The notes: generated from the letters alone by a model not told the origin. 64,000 nt of DNA from JAFGVL01 sp963663245 (GCA_963663245.1 OY760143.1:1798001-1862000); one strand, 5' to 3'. Shown: positions 53,419-63,614, counted from the stretch's first letter. Numbers and translations are program-made.

Positions 53419-55860
53419 ATGAAACAAAAAATTGTTACCTCTTCTCTAAAAATACTCATAGTGGTTTTATTAGTTAGTTTATACATACCTGTAAATGCTC
53501 AAACGACTTTAAATGGAGAATATGTTCTAGTTATAAACACTAGTCCCACTGATAATCAAAGTACAGGCACAATAACGTTTGATCCAACAAACAACTTTAA
53601 ATCAGCTTCCATTCCAAACAGCAAATATTTAGAAGAATATCAGCAAGAAAATTCATCAGGGCCTTTTTTAGGATCACCCGCTGCTACAAGCTATATAGTT
53701 GGTGATACTAAAACTGTCAAAACAATTGAATACACATGTATTGGTATTGGCACTTACTGTTATGTGTGGATGGACAATGCAACTCTTCTGGAATACAATG
53801 CTTTATCCCAAACGACTAACGCTGCTACCGAACTTATAGATTTATATGATACTGAAAGCTACCCTATCTTACAACAACTAGGTGCAGATAGTTATATGGT
53901 ATATGCTGATGGATCTGGTAAAATTTCAATACTAGTTCATGAGTTAACTGTTGCTGGTTATTTTAGCTCCTCAGAAACCTACCCAATTAATGGCTCTATT
54001 ACAGCAATACACATAAACAAGAAAGATGCAACTAGCTATTCTCCTGGAAGCTATGGTGGATATATAGGATTATTAGCACATGAAGGTCAGCATGCATTAA
54101 GTTATTCCACCTCTAAGTTTACAAAATGGATTAATGAAGGAATGTCTCTTGTTGCAATGGATATTAGCACTAAAGGTACTGATGGTCACGGATGGTTAAA
54201 TATAATAAACAGTAGTGATTCTATTAGACTTGGGGGGCCTCTTGTACATAATTCATACCTAAATAACACTGCGCTGGACTACTCATTGCCTTTTGCTTTT
54301 CTAAGATACTTAAACACTCAAGTCAATAGTGGTTACGACTATACAAGTAATTTTTTTAATAAATTTTACGACAACAATAGACCAATAGGAGAAGCAGATT
54401 CTACATTAGTAAAAAGAGTTTTAAGTCAATACCCAAATACTCAAACTTGGGATTTTGCTACTTCAATGATAAATTTTAGAATTGCATGTGTCAAACAAAG
54501 CTTCTCTGGACCGCATGGATTTTATGGTGACCCTGTTATTGCCTCAAAAATGAGCGGCTATCCTATCTACAATGGAGCTAGTGGCAACCCTATTATCCTA
54601 CGTCCATCTGGAGCTATTGTAATAAAAACTGTCAATGATGAATTTACAACTCCTCTAGATTGCGGAAGTAACATTCAATTTATAGCTTTCAATGTTACTA
54701 ACGAGGCTTCTCCTTTACATTTAATTGGCGCTGGAACTGAAGCTGACCCTTATTTAATTAGTCATATTGCACATTTAGAATTTCTGGACAAAACTGATTA
54801 TACAGATAAATATTTCCGTTTATCAAATCACATTGATTTAAATGGCTTTGAATTGAGTGTTGATAGTTTTCATGGTGTACTTGACGGAGATAATTACAAA
54901 ATATACAACATGAACAATAGCTATATTAAAACAAACTACGGAACTATCAAAAATCTAAATATTGGTTTAGATGTTGTTACCTCCCGACACTTTGCCCTTG
55001 TCTCTACAAACAACGGAATCATCTCAGACTGCTCTGTTACCGGCACAATACAAATGGGATCAACAACAGAGTACCCATACATTGTAAGGGTTGCTGGACT
55101 TGCTGGCATTAATAACGTGGGTGGTTCAATTATACGCTGTTCTTCTAATATTGATATTAATGGTGAACTACAAGGTAAATGGCCATATATTGCAGGCATT
55201 TGTGCTAGAAATGAAGGTGGCACTATTACTGACTGTTATGCTGCTGGCAGCATAAATCTTACAGCTAGTCCGTATCTTGTAACAACAGTTAAAGCAGGTG
55301 GAATAGCAGCACATATAGTTGGGACATCCAACAGCAATTTATATAGCGTTATGGAAATATCAATTAGTCAACCTGCTGTAGATACACCAACTATGTATGC
55401 TGGTAGAATTGCTGGTTATATAAGTGCAATACCTGCGTCAAATACATTCTTTAGTTTAGAAGGTTTTAATTGTTATGGCAATTACAGCACATACAATTTA
55501 ACCGGAAGCAAAACAGATGCTGAATTACAACTTTCGAGCACATTTAACAACTTCGATTTTTCTTCTACTTGGACTATCCCTAGTTCTGGCACATACCTTT
55601 ACCCTTTGTTTCCTAGAGAGCAAAATATTCCGTTATCTGATAATACAACTAATAAAATATCAGATGTGAAAATTTGGGCTATAAATAAGAGTATTATTGT
55701 TGATAATTGTATTGGAGAATCAATATGGATTTACAACACTTCTGGAGTTCTTGTTACATCCGAAACTGTCATAAACCAACTACAAACTTTCAATGTGCCG
55801 TCTTCAGGAATATATATTGTAAAATTAAAAAACACAGAGAAAAAATTACTCATAAAATAG
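53419..55860 (+). CDS. Secreted zinc-metallopeptidase-like protein with GLUG-type module and T9SS sorting domain
   Basis: The 813-residue protein has a signal peptide (about 1-27, ending PVNAQ). The N-terminal half holds HEGQH at residues 221-225 followed by Glu240 in WINEGMS, the zinc-site layout of M30-like (hyicolysin) gluzincins. The second part begins GAGTEADPYLI (about residue 435) and has GLUG-type repeats (NNGIISDCSVTGTI, AGLAGINNVGGSII). A short type A sorting domain (WIYNTSGVLV ... GIYIVKLKNTEKKLLIK) ends it. It is probably a surface protease exported by T9SS. The terminator hairpin begins on the last base of the stop codon. Confidence 0.8.
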   Translation: MKQKIVTSSLKILIVVLLVSLYIPVNAQTTLNGEYVLVINTSPTDNQSTGTITFDPTNNFKSASIPNSKYLEEYQQENSSGPFLGSPAATSYIVGDTKTVKTIEYTCIGIGTYCYVWMDNATLLEYNALSQTTNAATELIDLYDTESYPILQQLGADSYMVYADGSGKISILVHELTVAGYFSSSETYPINGSITAIHINKKDATSYSPGSYGGYIGLLAHEGQHALSYSTSKFTKWINEGMSLVAMDISTKGTDGHGWLNIINSSDSIRLGGPLVHNSYLNNTALDYSLPFAFLRYLNTQVNSGYDYTSNFFNKFYDNNRPIGEADSTLVKRVLSQYPNTQTWDFATSMINFRIACVKQSFSGPHGFYGDPVIASKMSGYPIYNGASGNPIILRPSGAIVIKTVNDEFTTPLDCGSNIQFIAFNVTNEASPLHLIGAGTEADPYLISHIAHLEFLDKTDYTDKYFRLSNHIDLNGFELSVDSFHGVLDGDNYKIYNMNNSYIKTNYGTIKNLNIGLDVVTSRHFALVSTNNGIISDCSVTGTIQMGSTTEYPYIVRVAGLAGINNVGGSIIRCSSNIDINGELQGKWPYIAGICARNEGGTITDCYAAGSINLTASPYLVTTVKAGGIAAHIVGTSNSNLYSVMEISISQPAVDTPTMYAGRIAGYISAIPASNTFFSLEGFNCYGNYSTYNLTGSKTDAELQLSSTFNNFDFSSTWTIPSSGTYLYPLFPREQNIPLSDNTTNKISDVKIWAINKSIIVDNCIGESIWIYNTSGVLVTSETVINQLQTFNVPSSGIYIVKLKNTEKKLLIK

Positions 55861-55910
55861 ACAAAAAAAACAGCCCTATGAATATAATTCACAGGGCTGT
55901 TTTTTTTGTC
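55860..55910. terminator. Bidirectional terminator between metallopeptidase-like gene and nadC
   Basis: GACAAAAAAAACAGCCCT and its exact complement form an 18-bp stem with a 15-nt loop; the first base is the last of the stop codon. Confidence 0.92.
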
Positions 55911-55926
55911 TAATAACTACTTATGA

Positions 55927-56766
55927 TTATACTGCCTTAAAACTAATATCTAGACTTTTAACAGAATGTGTTAAGGCCCCTACTGAAATAAAATCAACAC
56001 CACACTCTCCATATGCACGAAGGGTTTCTATTGTAATATTTCCTGATGATTCAATTTCACATCTTCCTCCAATTATTTCAACAGCCTTTCTCGTATCTTC
56101 TGGAGTAAAGTTATCTAACATTATTCTATCAACACCATCACAAGCAAGTGCTTGCTTTAACTCATCAAAACTTCTAACTTCAATTTCAATTTTTAAGTCC
56201 TTGTTTTTTTCTTTACAATATTGATTTGCCCTATTAATTGCATTTGCAATTCCACCAGCAAAATCAACATGATTATCTTTCAACAAAATCATATCATATA
56301 AACCTATTCTATGATTAGTTCCTCCTCCAATTTTAACAGCCTCTTTTTCAATCATTCGCAAGCCTGGAGTTGTTTTTCGCGTATCCAGGACCTTTGTTTT
56401 TAAACCATCAAGTGCTTTTGCATATTTATTTGTTACAGATGCAACACCACTCATACGTTGCATTAAATTCAACATAAGACGTTCTGTTTGAAGAAGAGAT
56501 AACACTTTCCCTTCAACATCAAATGGGATATCCCCTGGATTAACAGGAGAACCATCTTTAATATATACAGTCATTTTCAACTCTGGATCAAAAGAATTAA
56601 AAATTTCTCTAGCTAATTCAACTCCGGCAAGTATGCCCTTTTCTTTTATAATAAGTTGTGATTTTCCTTTTGCAGTCTCTGGAATACATGAAAGAGACGT
56701 ATGATCTCCATCACCAATATCCTCAGAAAACCAATAACGGATAAGTTCTTTATACGATTTATTCAT
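55927..56766 (-). CDS. nadC: Nicotinate-nucleotide diphosphorylase (carboxylating)
   Basis: The 279-residue enzyme is full length with RMSGVASVTNKYAKAL, DTRKTTPGLRMIEKEAVKIG and GGGTNHRIGLYDMILLKDNH. It makes nicotinate mononucleotide from quinolinate and PRPP in NAD synthesis. Its first codons overlap the DUF4783 gene end by 8 nt, so the two are co-translated. PRPP comes from Prs, encoded at 28922 in the same window. Confidence 0.96.
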   Translation of the reverse strand: MNKSYKELIRYWFSEDIGDGDHTSLSCIPETAKGKSQLIIKEKGILAGVELAREIFNSFDPELKMTVYIKDGSPVNPGDIPFDVEGKVLSLLQTERLMLNLMQRMSGVASVTNKYAKALDGLKTKVLDTRKTTPGLRMIEKEAVKIGGGTNHRIGLYDMILLKDNHVDFAGGIANAINRANQYCKEKNKDLKIEIEVRSFDELKQALACDGVDRIMLDNFTPEDTRKAVEIIGGRCEIESSGNITIETLRAYGECGVDFISVGALTHSVKSLDISFKAV

Positions 56767-57160
56767 TCGGGTCTTCTATTCGAAGTTGATAAACTAATGA
56801 TTGTCCTTTATTATTACGAGCATAAACAGAAACTCTAAAACTCCCTTTACTTGAAACGAGTGTTCCAATTAAAAAAGAAGCATTCTCTTTTGCACTTTTG
56901 TGAAGCACATTAAAGTCAATGATAGGATTTTTTCGAAAAAAATCAGCTAAAATACTTTTAGCCTGTTGCTTTGTAAAGAAATTCTCTGTCTTGGGCATTA
57001 CCAATTCAACATTATCATTTAACAAATCTGATAACATCTCAGCATTTCCTGTCTCAAATGATTTAATCAATTTTGGAGTTATTGATGTCGTTTGAGCAGA
57101 AATATGTATTGAGGGTAGTGCTATTATAGTCAGTACGAATATAAGTAACAGTTTTTTCAT
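56759..57160 (-). CDS. DUF4783-family secreted protein, NTF2-like
   Basis: The 133-residue protein has a signal peptide (about residues 1-22, ending HISAQ) and LIKSFETGNAEMLSDLLNDNVEL, KTENFFTKQQAKSILADFF and a C-terminal VYARNNKGQSLVYQLRIE. This is the DUF4783 pattern, whose fold resembles NTF2-like proteins. The function is unknown. It is regularly found with nadC in Bacteroidota; here they overlap by 8 nt. It is divergent from rlmH. Confidence 0.88.
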   Translation of the reverse strand: MKKLLLIFVLTIIALPSIHISAQTTSITPKLIKSFETGNAEMLSDLLNDNVELVMPKTENFFTKQQAKSILADFFRKNPIIDFNVLHKSAKENASFLIGTLVSSKGSFRVSVYARNNKGQSLVYQLRIEDPNE

Positions 57161-57377
57161 TCTAAATTTATAATAATTTCCCTAAAGTATTCAAATATAA
57201 TACCAAGAAGCTTTAAGGTTGATAAATATACGTATAAGTTATGAACTAAGCTTCAATACGAATTCAATTTTTAAGTGCAAGGTTCCGATATGCTTTTTTT
57301 TTGCCATATTTGCATATATAAGAAATCAAGGATGACAAAAATAATTCTTTTTTTTATTAAACACCTAAAACAATCAG

Positions 57378-57851
57378 ATGAAAATTGTTGTATTAGCTAT
57401 AGGAAAAACAAATGAGAGATACCTGATTGATGCTATCTCTGACTATCAAAAAAGACTCTCACACTACCTTCCCTTTGAACTTGAAATATTACCTGAACCA
57501 AAAAACACAAAAAATCTATCTTTTAATCAACAAAAAGAGAAAAGCTCAGAGCAAATTCTTAAGTTTGTACAAGAGTCTGATTTTCTTGTTTTACTTGACG
57601 ACAAAGGAAAAACACATACATCATTAGAATTTTCTGCATATATGGAAAGAAAAATGACAGCAGGAAACAAACGTTTAATTTTTGTAATTGGAGGCCCATA
57701 TGGTTTCTCCACATCTCTATATAAAAGAGCTAATGAAAAATTCTCATTATCAAAAATGACCTTTTCTCACCAAATGGTTCGCTTAATATTTCTAGAACAA
57801 TTATATAGAGCTATGACAATTCTTAAAGGAGAACCTTATCATCATGAATAA
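57378..57851 (+). CDS. rlmH: 23S rRNA (pseudouridine1915-N3)-methyltransferase
   Basis: The 157-residue SPOUT protein is full length, with IVVLAIGKTNERYLIDAIS, LLDDKGKTHTSLEF, FVIGGPYGFS and the C-terminal SKMTFSHQMVRLIFLEQLYR. It methylates pseudouridine 1915 in helix 69 of 23S rRNA. The histidine kinase start overlaps its last 8 nt (57844-57851), so the genes are translationally coupled. A CATATTTG -7-like element lies near 57310. Confidence 0.96.
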   Translation: MKIVVLAIGKTNERYLIDAISDYQKRLSHYLPFELEILPEPKNTKNLSFNQQKEKSSEQILKFVQESDFLVLLDDKGKTHTSLEFSAYMERKMTAGNKRLIFVIGGPYGFSTSLYKRANEKFSLSKMTFSHQMVRLIFLEQLYRAMTILKGEPYHHE

Positions 57852-60800
57852 TAGGATTACACATATATTTTCTACTAAAAAAAGTTACTTACAAGGTGTT
57901 GGCTTAATGCTTATATTCTTTCTAATTGCTAGCATTACACAATACAAATACTCTATCTCTCCTGATAGAGATTTAGATATCAAAAGTTTTCAACTTGTCC
58001 TAAATAATAAAATTGAATTTGCTGATAAAGAATTAGCGCAAATTAAAAAAGGAATAATTAAAAAAGCTTTTTCTATTAACTCTCACAGCAAGAAGAATGG
58101 CGTGTCATTTTATATTTACCAAAATGACTCCTTACGCTTTTGGAACGAAAATGAGATTGGTGCACCGTCAACTTATCAAAACTACAATTCAAAATCAGCA
58201 TTCTTAAGTTTACTACATACCGATTGTATTTACCGGAAAATAAGCTTTGACAACTATCATGTAGTAGCACTAATTCGTATTAGAAACAATTACTCAAACC
58301 CTAATGATTATTTAAGAAATGATTATGTGTCTGATTTTAAAATGGATAATCAGATTGAAATCAGAAAAGGAAATAGTAAGGATAAATATGCCATATTCTC
58401 ACCTGAAAACGAATACTTATTTAGCCTAGACAAAGAAAACAGTAGTGTTTTTAACAAAACTTATTCTTTTTGGAGTATGATGTTTTGGATATTAGGAATA
58501 TGCTTTTTCTATGCACTAACTAAAAACAGTTATATCCTATTCAGCAAAAAAAAGCCAACACTAGCTAACTTTGGGTATACCTTTGGAACTTTATCTATAC
58601 TAGTCTATTTAGGTATTTACTTCAATGAACCTTGGATGATCTTTTCTCAAGACTTCTTTGACCCAATATATTATGCTTCTGGTAGAATTTTAAATTCCTT
58701 GGGTAATTTAAGTATTGTAAGCCTATTTTTATTAGCAGAAATAAGTTTTTTATTTAGAAGAGTAGATTTTCCAGAGTTTCATTTTAATAAAAAGAAAACG
58801 ATATATATAAGTTTTATTATAAATATAATAAGCATCGCTTTCTTTGCTTTAATAAGCTGGCTAATTAATAGTCTTATATATAACTCATCATTTGAGATTA
58901 CCCTTTATAAACTAGAGAATATATCCCCTATATCTATCTTAGCCATATTTCTAATAATCAGCTGGATTATCGGATTTATTCTCTTGCGATTACGCACTCT
59001 ACAGTTAGTAAACAAACAAACATCATTATATAAGAACTTAGTATCCAACCTTGTCTTTTTCGTGCTATCAACAATGCTTTGTTATATTATAGATAGAGAC
59101 TACATACTAATTCCAATATGGTATCTCATATTAAGTACGACAGTTGATTATATCTACTACAAAAACAACAAACATATTTCCTTAAGCAATTTATCTGGAG
59201 TGCTTATTCTTTGTACTTGTTTCATTGTTCATTATTCTGTTTCTCACAGCAATTTAAAACTGAAAGATAAATACAAAGCATTAGCTGAAAATATCAACTC
59301 AGGAGAAATAATGGACCGAAATACTTTTGCCGAGATATTATTTGAAGAAATGGAAACAATACTAATAAACGATAGTGAGTTAAATAGTATTGCAAATAAA
59401 AAATATAATGTAGATGGTGAGATACAGAACTATCTAATGAAAAACTATTTTCGTGGTTTCTGGTCAAATTATGACATAAAATCATACCTATTCAACAAAG
59501 AAGAACAAACAAAAGCAGGGCTTGAAAGAAATAGCTATTACACAGACTTATTAATGGTGTCTCAAAAAATCACAGATACCTCATTCTATTTCTGCAACAA
59601 TGATGTATCCAAAATGGATTATATTGGAGCTATCGACCTAGATAATGAAATATTGTATATTGAGTTCTACTCAAAATTCAGAACTTCTAGCTATAGTTAC
59701 CCTGAACCTCTATTAAATACAAAAAAATCAAAATCTTTTAATAAGTCATTATCAATTGCTCGATACAACGATAAACATATAATTTCTCAAGTTGGCGACT
59801 ATGAATTCCCGGAAAAACTAAATTGGATAGAAAACTCTAAAGATAATTTCTACTCTTTTACAGAGAACGACTTCATACATTATATTTATAAAAGCAATAA
59901 AAGATCTACTATTGTTTTAAGTCAAGCAAAAGCAGGGGGATACTATGTGTATATAGTTTTTGGAGCCTACCTATTTACCTTATACTTTATCCTATTATTT
60001 GCTGTATATGGAGCATATACTCTAAGACATAAACGAATTAATCAACAATTGAGTTTTTTATCAAGACTACAAACAGTATTCGTTTTTCTAATGATTGTAA
60101 GCTTCTTAAGCATATTCATATTTTCTGTTAATTATATTATTCAACAATATGAAACCAAACAAAATAACGAATTACAGAATAAGTCAACCTACATACAAAA
60201 ATACATTCAAGGTTCTTTAAAACAATACGAGAACCTAAAAGAAACCAATGTGGTTGATTTAAATTTCTTCCTACAAGATTTATCCAACACATATGAAACA
60301 GACATTCATATATATGACAACAATGGTTTTCTAGTAGCCTCATCACAACCAATTATATTTGCAAAAGGCTTAATTAGTTACCGCATATCTCCCATCCCGT
60401 TTTTTAACCCAAATAAAGAGATTACTCAAACTGAAAACATAGGAAAACTTAATTATTTATCTGCTTATACCAGAATCTACAATCAAAATGATCTTTTATT
60501 GGGCTATATCGCTGTCCCCTCTTTCTTAAGCTCAAACGAGATACAAAAACAGGTTTTTAGCTTATTGGCTGTGATTATAAATGTATATCTATTCATCATT
60601 TTCATTGCTGTATTAGTTAGCTACATAGTAAACAACCAACTAACTAAACCCATTAAAGATTTAGAAAACAAAATTAAAAGTTATAGCCTAAAAGGTCGTA
60701 ATGAAAAACTAGAATATAAAAGAAATGATGAAATTGGACGATTAGTTAGCCAGTACAATATTATGATTGAGAAACTTGAAAAAAGTGCTAACATGTTGGC

Positions 60801-61479
60801 TCAGTCTGAACGAGAAATGGCTTGGAAACAGATGGCTCGCCAAATTACTCATGAAATAAACAATCCACTTACTCCCATGAAACTCACAATTCAGCAGCTG
60901 TTACGAATGCAAGAAATGAAAAGTGAATCATTTGATGAATACTTTAAGAAATCATCACAGATGCTTATAGAACAAATTGAAAACCTTTCCAAAATTGCCA
61001 GTTCTTTTTCTGACTTTGCAAAAATGCCTGAAGCAAAACAAGAACGTGTAAATATTTTATCTCGACTAGAATCTGTTGTAAACTTATTCATAAACAACCA
61101 TGAGTCTATTACTATCAATTACAAACCTAATACTGATGAGCTCTTTGTTTTAGCAGACAAGGAACAACTCACTCAGATATTTAACAACCTAATAAAAAAT
61201 GCTATTCAAGCTATCCCCTCTAATAAAAAAGGCATTATTAGCATTTCTACCCAAGTAAAATACAAACATATTTTAATTCAAATAAAAGATAATGGCTCTG
61301 GTATTTCTGAAGATGCCGAAGGTAGGTTATTTGCCCCTAATTTTACCACTAAATCAAGTGGCATGGGCTTAGGACTAGCTATTGTGAAAAATATTATCGA
61401 AAGCAGTGGTGGTAAAATCTGGTTTGAAACGAAAAAAGATGTAGGCACAAGTTTTCATCTAGAATTTCCTTTGTGTTAA
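57844..61479 (+). CDS. Large membrane-bound sensor histidine kinase
   Basis: The 1211-residue protein has an N-terminal helix, a periplasmic region to about 190, and a cluster of helices (about 200-460). A second periplasmic segment follows, then helices near 695-715 and 735-755, an extracellular sensor, a helix at about 915-935 and a HAMP domain (TKPIKDLENKIKSYSL). HisKA has ARQITHEINNPLTPMKL with His1003. The ATPase has NNLIKNAIQAIPS, DNGSGISEDAEG and GMGLGLAIVKNI. It belongs to the NtrY-like/Bacteroidota ATPase-rich group. No response regulator is adjacent, so it is an orphan on this side, coupled to rlmH by overlap. Confidence 0.92.
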   Translation: MNNRITHIFSTKKSYLQGVGLMLIFFLIASITQYKYSISPDRDLDIKSFQLVLNNKIEFADKELAQIKKGIIKKAFSINSHSKKNGVSFYIYQNDSLRFWNENEIGAPSTYQNYNSKSAFLSLLHTDCIYRKISFDNYHVVALIRIRNNYSNPNDYLRNDYVSDFKMDNQIEIRKGNSKDKYAIFSPENEYLFSLDKENSSVFNKTYSFWSMMFWILGICFFYALTKNSYILFSKKKPTLANFGYTFGTLSILVYLGIYFNEPWMIFSQDFFDPIYYASGRILNSLGNLSIVSLFLLAEISFLFRRVDFPEFHFNKKKTIYISFIINIISIAFFALISWLINSLIYNSSFEITLYKLENISPISILAIFLIISWIIGFILLRLRTLQLVNKQTSLYKNLVSNLVFFVLSTMLCYIIDRDYILIPIWYLILSTTVDYIYYKNNKHISLSNLSGVLILCTCFIVHYSVSHSNLKLKDKYKALAENINSGEIMDRNTFAEILFEEMETILINDSELNSIANKKYNVDGEIQNYLMKNYFRGFWSNYDIKSYLFNKEEQTKAGLERNSYYTDLLMVSQKITDTSFYFCNNDVSKMDYIGAIDLDNEILYIEFYSKFRTSSYSYPEPLLNTKKSKSFNKSLSIARYNDKHIISQVGDYEFPEKLNWIENSKDNFYSFTENDFIHYIYKSNKRSTIVLSQAKAGGYYVYIVFGAYLFTLYFILLFAVYGAYTLRHKRINQQLSFLSRLQTVFVFLMIVSFLSIFIFSVNYIIQQYETKQNNELQNKSTYIQKYIQGSLKQYENLKETNVVDLNFFLQDLSNTYETDIHIYDNNGFLVASSQPIIFAKGLISYRISPIPFFNPNKEITQTENIGKLNYLSAYTRIYNQNDLLLGYIAVPSFLSSNEIQKQVFSLLAVIINVYLFIIFIAVLVSYIVNNQLTKPIKDLENKIKSYSLKGRNEKLEYKRNDEIGRLVSQYNIMIEKLEKSANMLAQSEREMAWKQMARQITHEINNPLTPMKLTIQQLLRMQEMKSESFDEYFKKSSQMLIEQIENLSKIASSFSDFAKMPEAKQERVNILSRLESVVNLFINNHESITINYKPNTDELFVLADKEQLTQIFNNLIKNAIQAIPSNKKGIISISTQVKYKHILIQIKDNGSGISEDAEGRLFAPNFTTKSSGMGLGLAIVKNIIESSGGKIWFETKKDVGTSFHLEFPLC

Positions 61480-61487
61480 TATTTTAA

Positions 61488-61495
61488 TATATTTG
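61488..61495 (+). promoter_or_regulatory. -7-like element ahead of the beta-barrel gene
   Basis: TATATTTG matches TAnnTTTG at 43 nt before the ATG at 61538. The -33 position has only a T-rich stretch (TTTCC). Confidence 0.35.
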
Positions 61496-61537
61496 ACAAA
61501 TATTAAAACTCTCAATTATTCATTCAAAAATAATATT

Positions 61538-62146
61538 ATGAAAAAACAAATTCTACTCTTTTTTGCTTTATTCTTTGTACTTGGAGCTTCGGCTCAAACT
61601 GCGTTAGGATTAAAAGCAGGGTTAAATGGCTCTAGGCTTTACACCAAGGATGACAAAACACCTAAAACATTGTTGCGCACAGATGTAGGTTTAGTTTGTA
61701 ATTTCACCTACACTAAACCAGTATCTTTTCAAATGGAAGTAAATTATTCTAGAAAAGGAGCTAAACTAATAACTGATGATAAACTAACATACGGTTATTT
61801 GGAAGTACCATTACTTTTGAAAGTTGCTGGGGGTAAAGAAAAATTAAAAGTATTTGGTTTATTAGGCCCCTACATTGCAGCCCCACTTAAAGAAGAGTAT
61901 ATCTCTGGAGATAACAAAACAACTGCTTCTGCAACAGAGAATAGTGTTGTTGACGGTAATGCTGTAGTTGAAAAAATAGATGTTGGTTTTCACTTAGGTG
62001 GTGGAGTAACATACAAATTAGGACCTGGTAGAGTTTTACTTGAAATAAGATACTGTCAAGGATTTGGAGAAAACTTCATAGATGATTCTTTCAACACATC
62101 TGTTTTCCAAGTAAATACTGGTTACTTATTTACTTTTGGCGATTAA
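61538..62146 (+). CDS. Outer-membrane beta-barrel protein (OMP_b-brl_2 type)
   Basis: The 202-residue protein has a signal peptide (about residues 1-20, ending GASAQ) and alternating beta strands such as LGLKAGLNGSRLY, VGLVCNFTYTKPVSFQMEVNYSRKG and LEVPLLLKVAGG, with a terminal aromatic strand (VNTGYLFTFGD). This is the small eight-stranded barrel family of Bacteroidota, often called porin family. Function is unknown. I place the start at the ATG at 61538, as the signal peptide begins there. It is followed by a bidirectional terminator. Confidence 0.87.
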   Translation: MKKQILLFFALFFVLGASAQTALGLKAGLNGSRLYTKDDKTPKTLLRTDVGLVCNFTYTKPVSFQMEVNYSRKGAKLITDDKLTYGYLEVPLLLKVAGGKEKLKVFGLLGPYIAAPLKEEYISGDNKTTASATENSVVDGNAVVEKIDVGFHLGGGVTYKLGPGRVLLEIRYCQGFGENFIDDSFNTSVFQVNTGYLFTFGD

Positions 62147-62164
62147 TAATCATAATTATATAAT

Positions 62165-62196
62165 AAAAAAACCTCCTATATTTAGGAGGTTTTTTT
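62165..62196. terminator. Bidirectional terminator between barrel and pectate lyase genes
   Basis: AAAAAAACCTCCTA and TAGGAGGTTTTTTT are exact complements with a 4-nt loop. Confidence 0.92.
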
Positions 62197-62216
62197 ATGC
62201 TGAAAATATTAAATAA

Positions 62217-63614
62217 CTATTTAATGATAAGTTTTTGACTATATCTTTCGTTACTACTATCTGTTACATTTACAAAATAAACTCCTGATGGTAAGTTATG
62301 GTCATTTATCACCAGAGTAGATTCTGTTGTAATTACACTATATACTCTTTGCCCAAAACAATTATAAATTTCAACACTAGCAATACTCTTATTTCCTATT
62401 GAAACAGAAAAACTAGCTCCCGAAGGATTAGGATAACACAGTAAATCTTTAGACAAATCTATTGGCTCGTATATAGGTGTAAGAATATCATTACGCTCTA
62501 CCACATTTCCCCAAACAGGAAACCAAGGAACATAATCATCCAAAACATCTTGTCCAGCATAAGTATACCAACTATAACCATTACGTCTTTCATGACCTAT
62601 CTCAGCAATAGTATATTTCATAATACCATCTCTATCACAAAAGAATGGTGTGTTTGTATCCAATGTATAAAAACGTGCCCACATGTCTGGAGCTGTAAGG
62701 TCATCAATAACTCTTATATCATCTAAACCACCTCCGTTTACAAAATCTTCTAAACGTTTTCCAACAATTCTATTATTATCATACCATTCCTCGGCACAAT
62801 AAATAGCTCTTCTAATTTCATATGATGGATTATCTATAGACATTAGCATATCAATTACATCACGAGATTCATATCCACTCAAAGAAGCTAACTCATAAGA
62901 CCTAGCCATTACAGGCTCTAATGTTTGATAATGATGTTGTGCACACCAAACTGTTCGAATACCATTTTGAATATATTGTGTGTTTAAAATACACTCTACT
63001 CCTTTATCAAATGCAGTTTTAGCTTCTGTAATCATTGTAGCTCCAGCTGTAATTGAAAACTCACTATCTTGCTGATAAATATGTCTTAACGTATTCATCG
63101 CATTAAGCATGGCATCATCATTATAAGTTATATGATCGGAATATCCTCCTCTAGAAGGATAAAACTGTGGCCAGCCTCCATTAGCATATTGAGCATCTAA
63201 TAAATATTGAACCCCATTTAAAAATGAAGTTTTTATTGTTGTTTTTAATGTAGCATCTGATATCGCTGCATACACTTTAGACAAATAAGTTAACTCCAGC
63301 TTATTTGCCTCATTATCAATAGTACAGTCTACATTCCCAGGTTTAGCTGCTATTAAACTAGTCTTTTGAGTTGTACTCAACACCAACTGCATTTCAGTAT
63401 TCTTTGGCCAGCCACCACAATCTTTCTGATATAGCATTACATTCTCAGCTATACGTGTGGCTTCTGCTGACGACCACCATGCTGCATTTTGATCATCACA
63501 CTTCCCATCAACAACATCATCCCAATCTGCAGCTAACACATTTTGTGCGTGAGCTCCAATTGCAAAGGATAGAAATAAAATGCATGAAATAAAACGATGA
63601 ATTAATCTTCTCAT
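62217..63614 (-). CDS. Pectate lyase (polysaccharide lyase family 10) with T9SS sorting domain
   Basis: The 465-residue protein has a signal peptide (about residues 1-24, ending IGAHAQ). The PL10 catalytic domain shows YQKDCGGWPKNTEMQ, GGWPQFYPSRGGYSDHITYND, RTVWCAQHHYQTLEPVMARS and a final WYDNNRIVGKRLED segment. The sorting domain at the end has CYPNPSGASFSVS ... GVYFVNVTDSS. The enzyme splits pectate by beta-elimination outside the cell; its unsaturated uronides would pass to KduI/KduD at 20640. I place the start at 63614, since an in-frame upstream ATG adds a hydrophobic stretch before a proper signal peptide. No pectin transporter is near. Confidence 0.9.
   Translation of the reverse strand: MRRLIHRFISCILFLSFAIGAHAQNVLAADWDDVVDGKCDDQNAAWWSSAEATRIAENVMLYQKDCGGWPKNTEMQLVLSTTQKTSLIAAKPGNVDCTIDNEANKLELTYLSKVYAAISDATLKTTIKTSFLNGVQYLLDAQYANGGWPQFYPSRGGYSDHITYNDDAMLNAMNTLRHIYQQDSEFSITAGATMITEAKTAFDKGVECILNTQYIQNGIRTVWCAQHHYQTLEPVMARSYELASLSGYESRDVIDMLMSIDNPSYEIRRAIYCAEEWYDNNRIVGKRLEDFVNGGGLDDIRVIDDLTAPDMWARFYTLDTNTPFFCDRDGIMKYTIAEIGHERRNGYSWYTYAGQDVLDDYVPWFPVWGNVVERNDILTPIYEPIDLSKDLLCYPNPSGASFSVSIGNKSIASVEIYNCFGQRVYSVITTESTLVINDHNLPSGVYFVNVTDSSNERYSQKLIIK

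Noticed and set aside
57333..57416. 27-codon frame after AAGG that overlaps the rlmH start in another frame
   Set aside because: The peptide is unremarkable, the ribosome site is weak and the overlap with rlmH in another frame makes it improbable.
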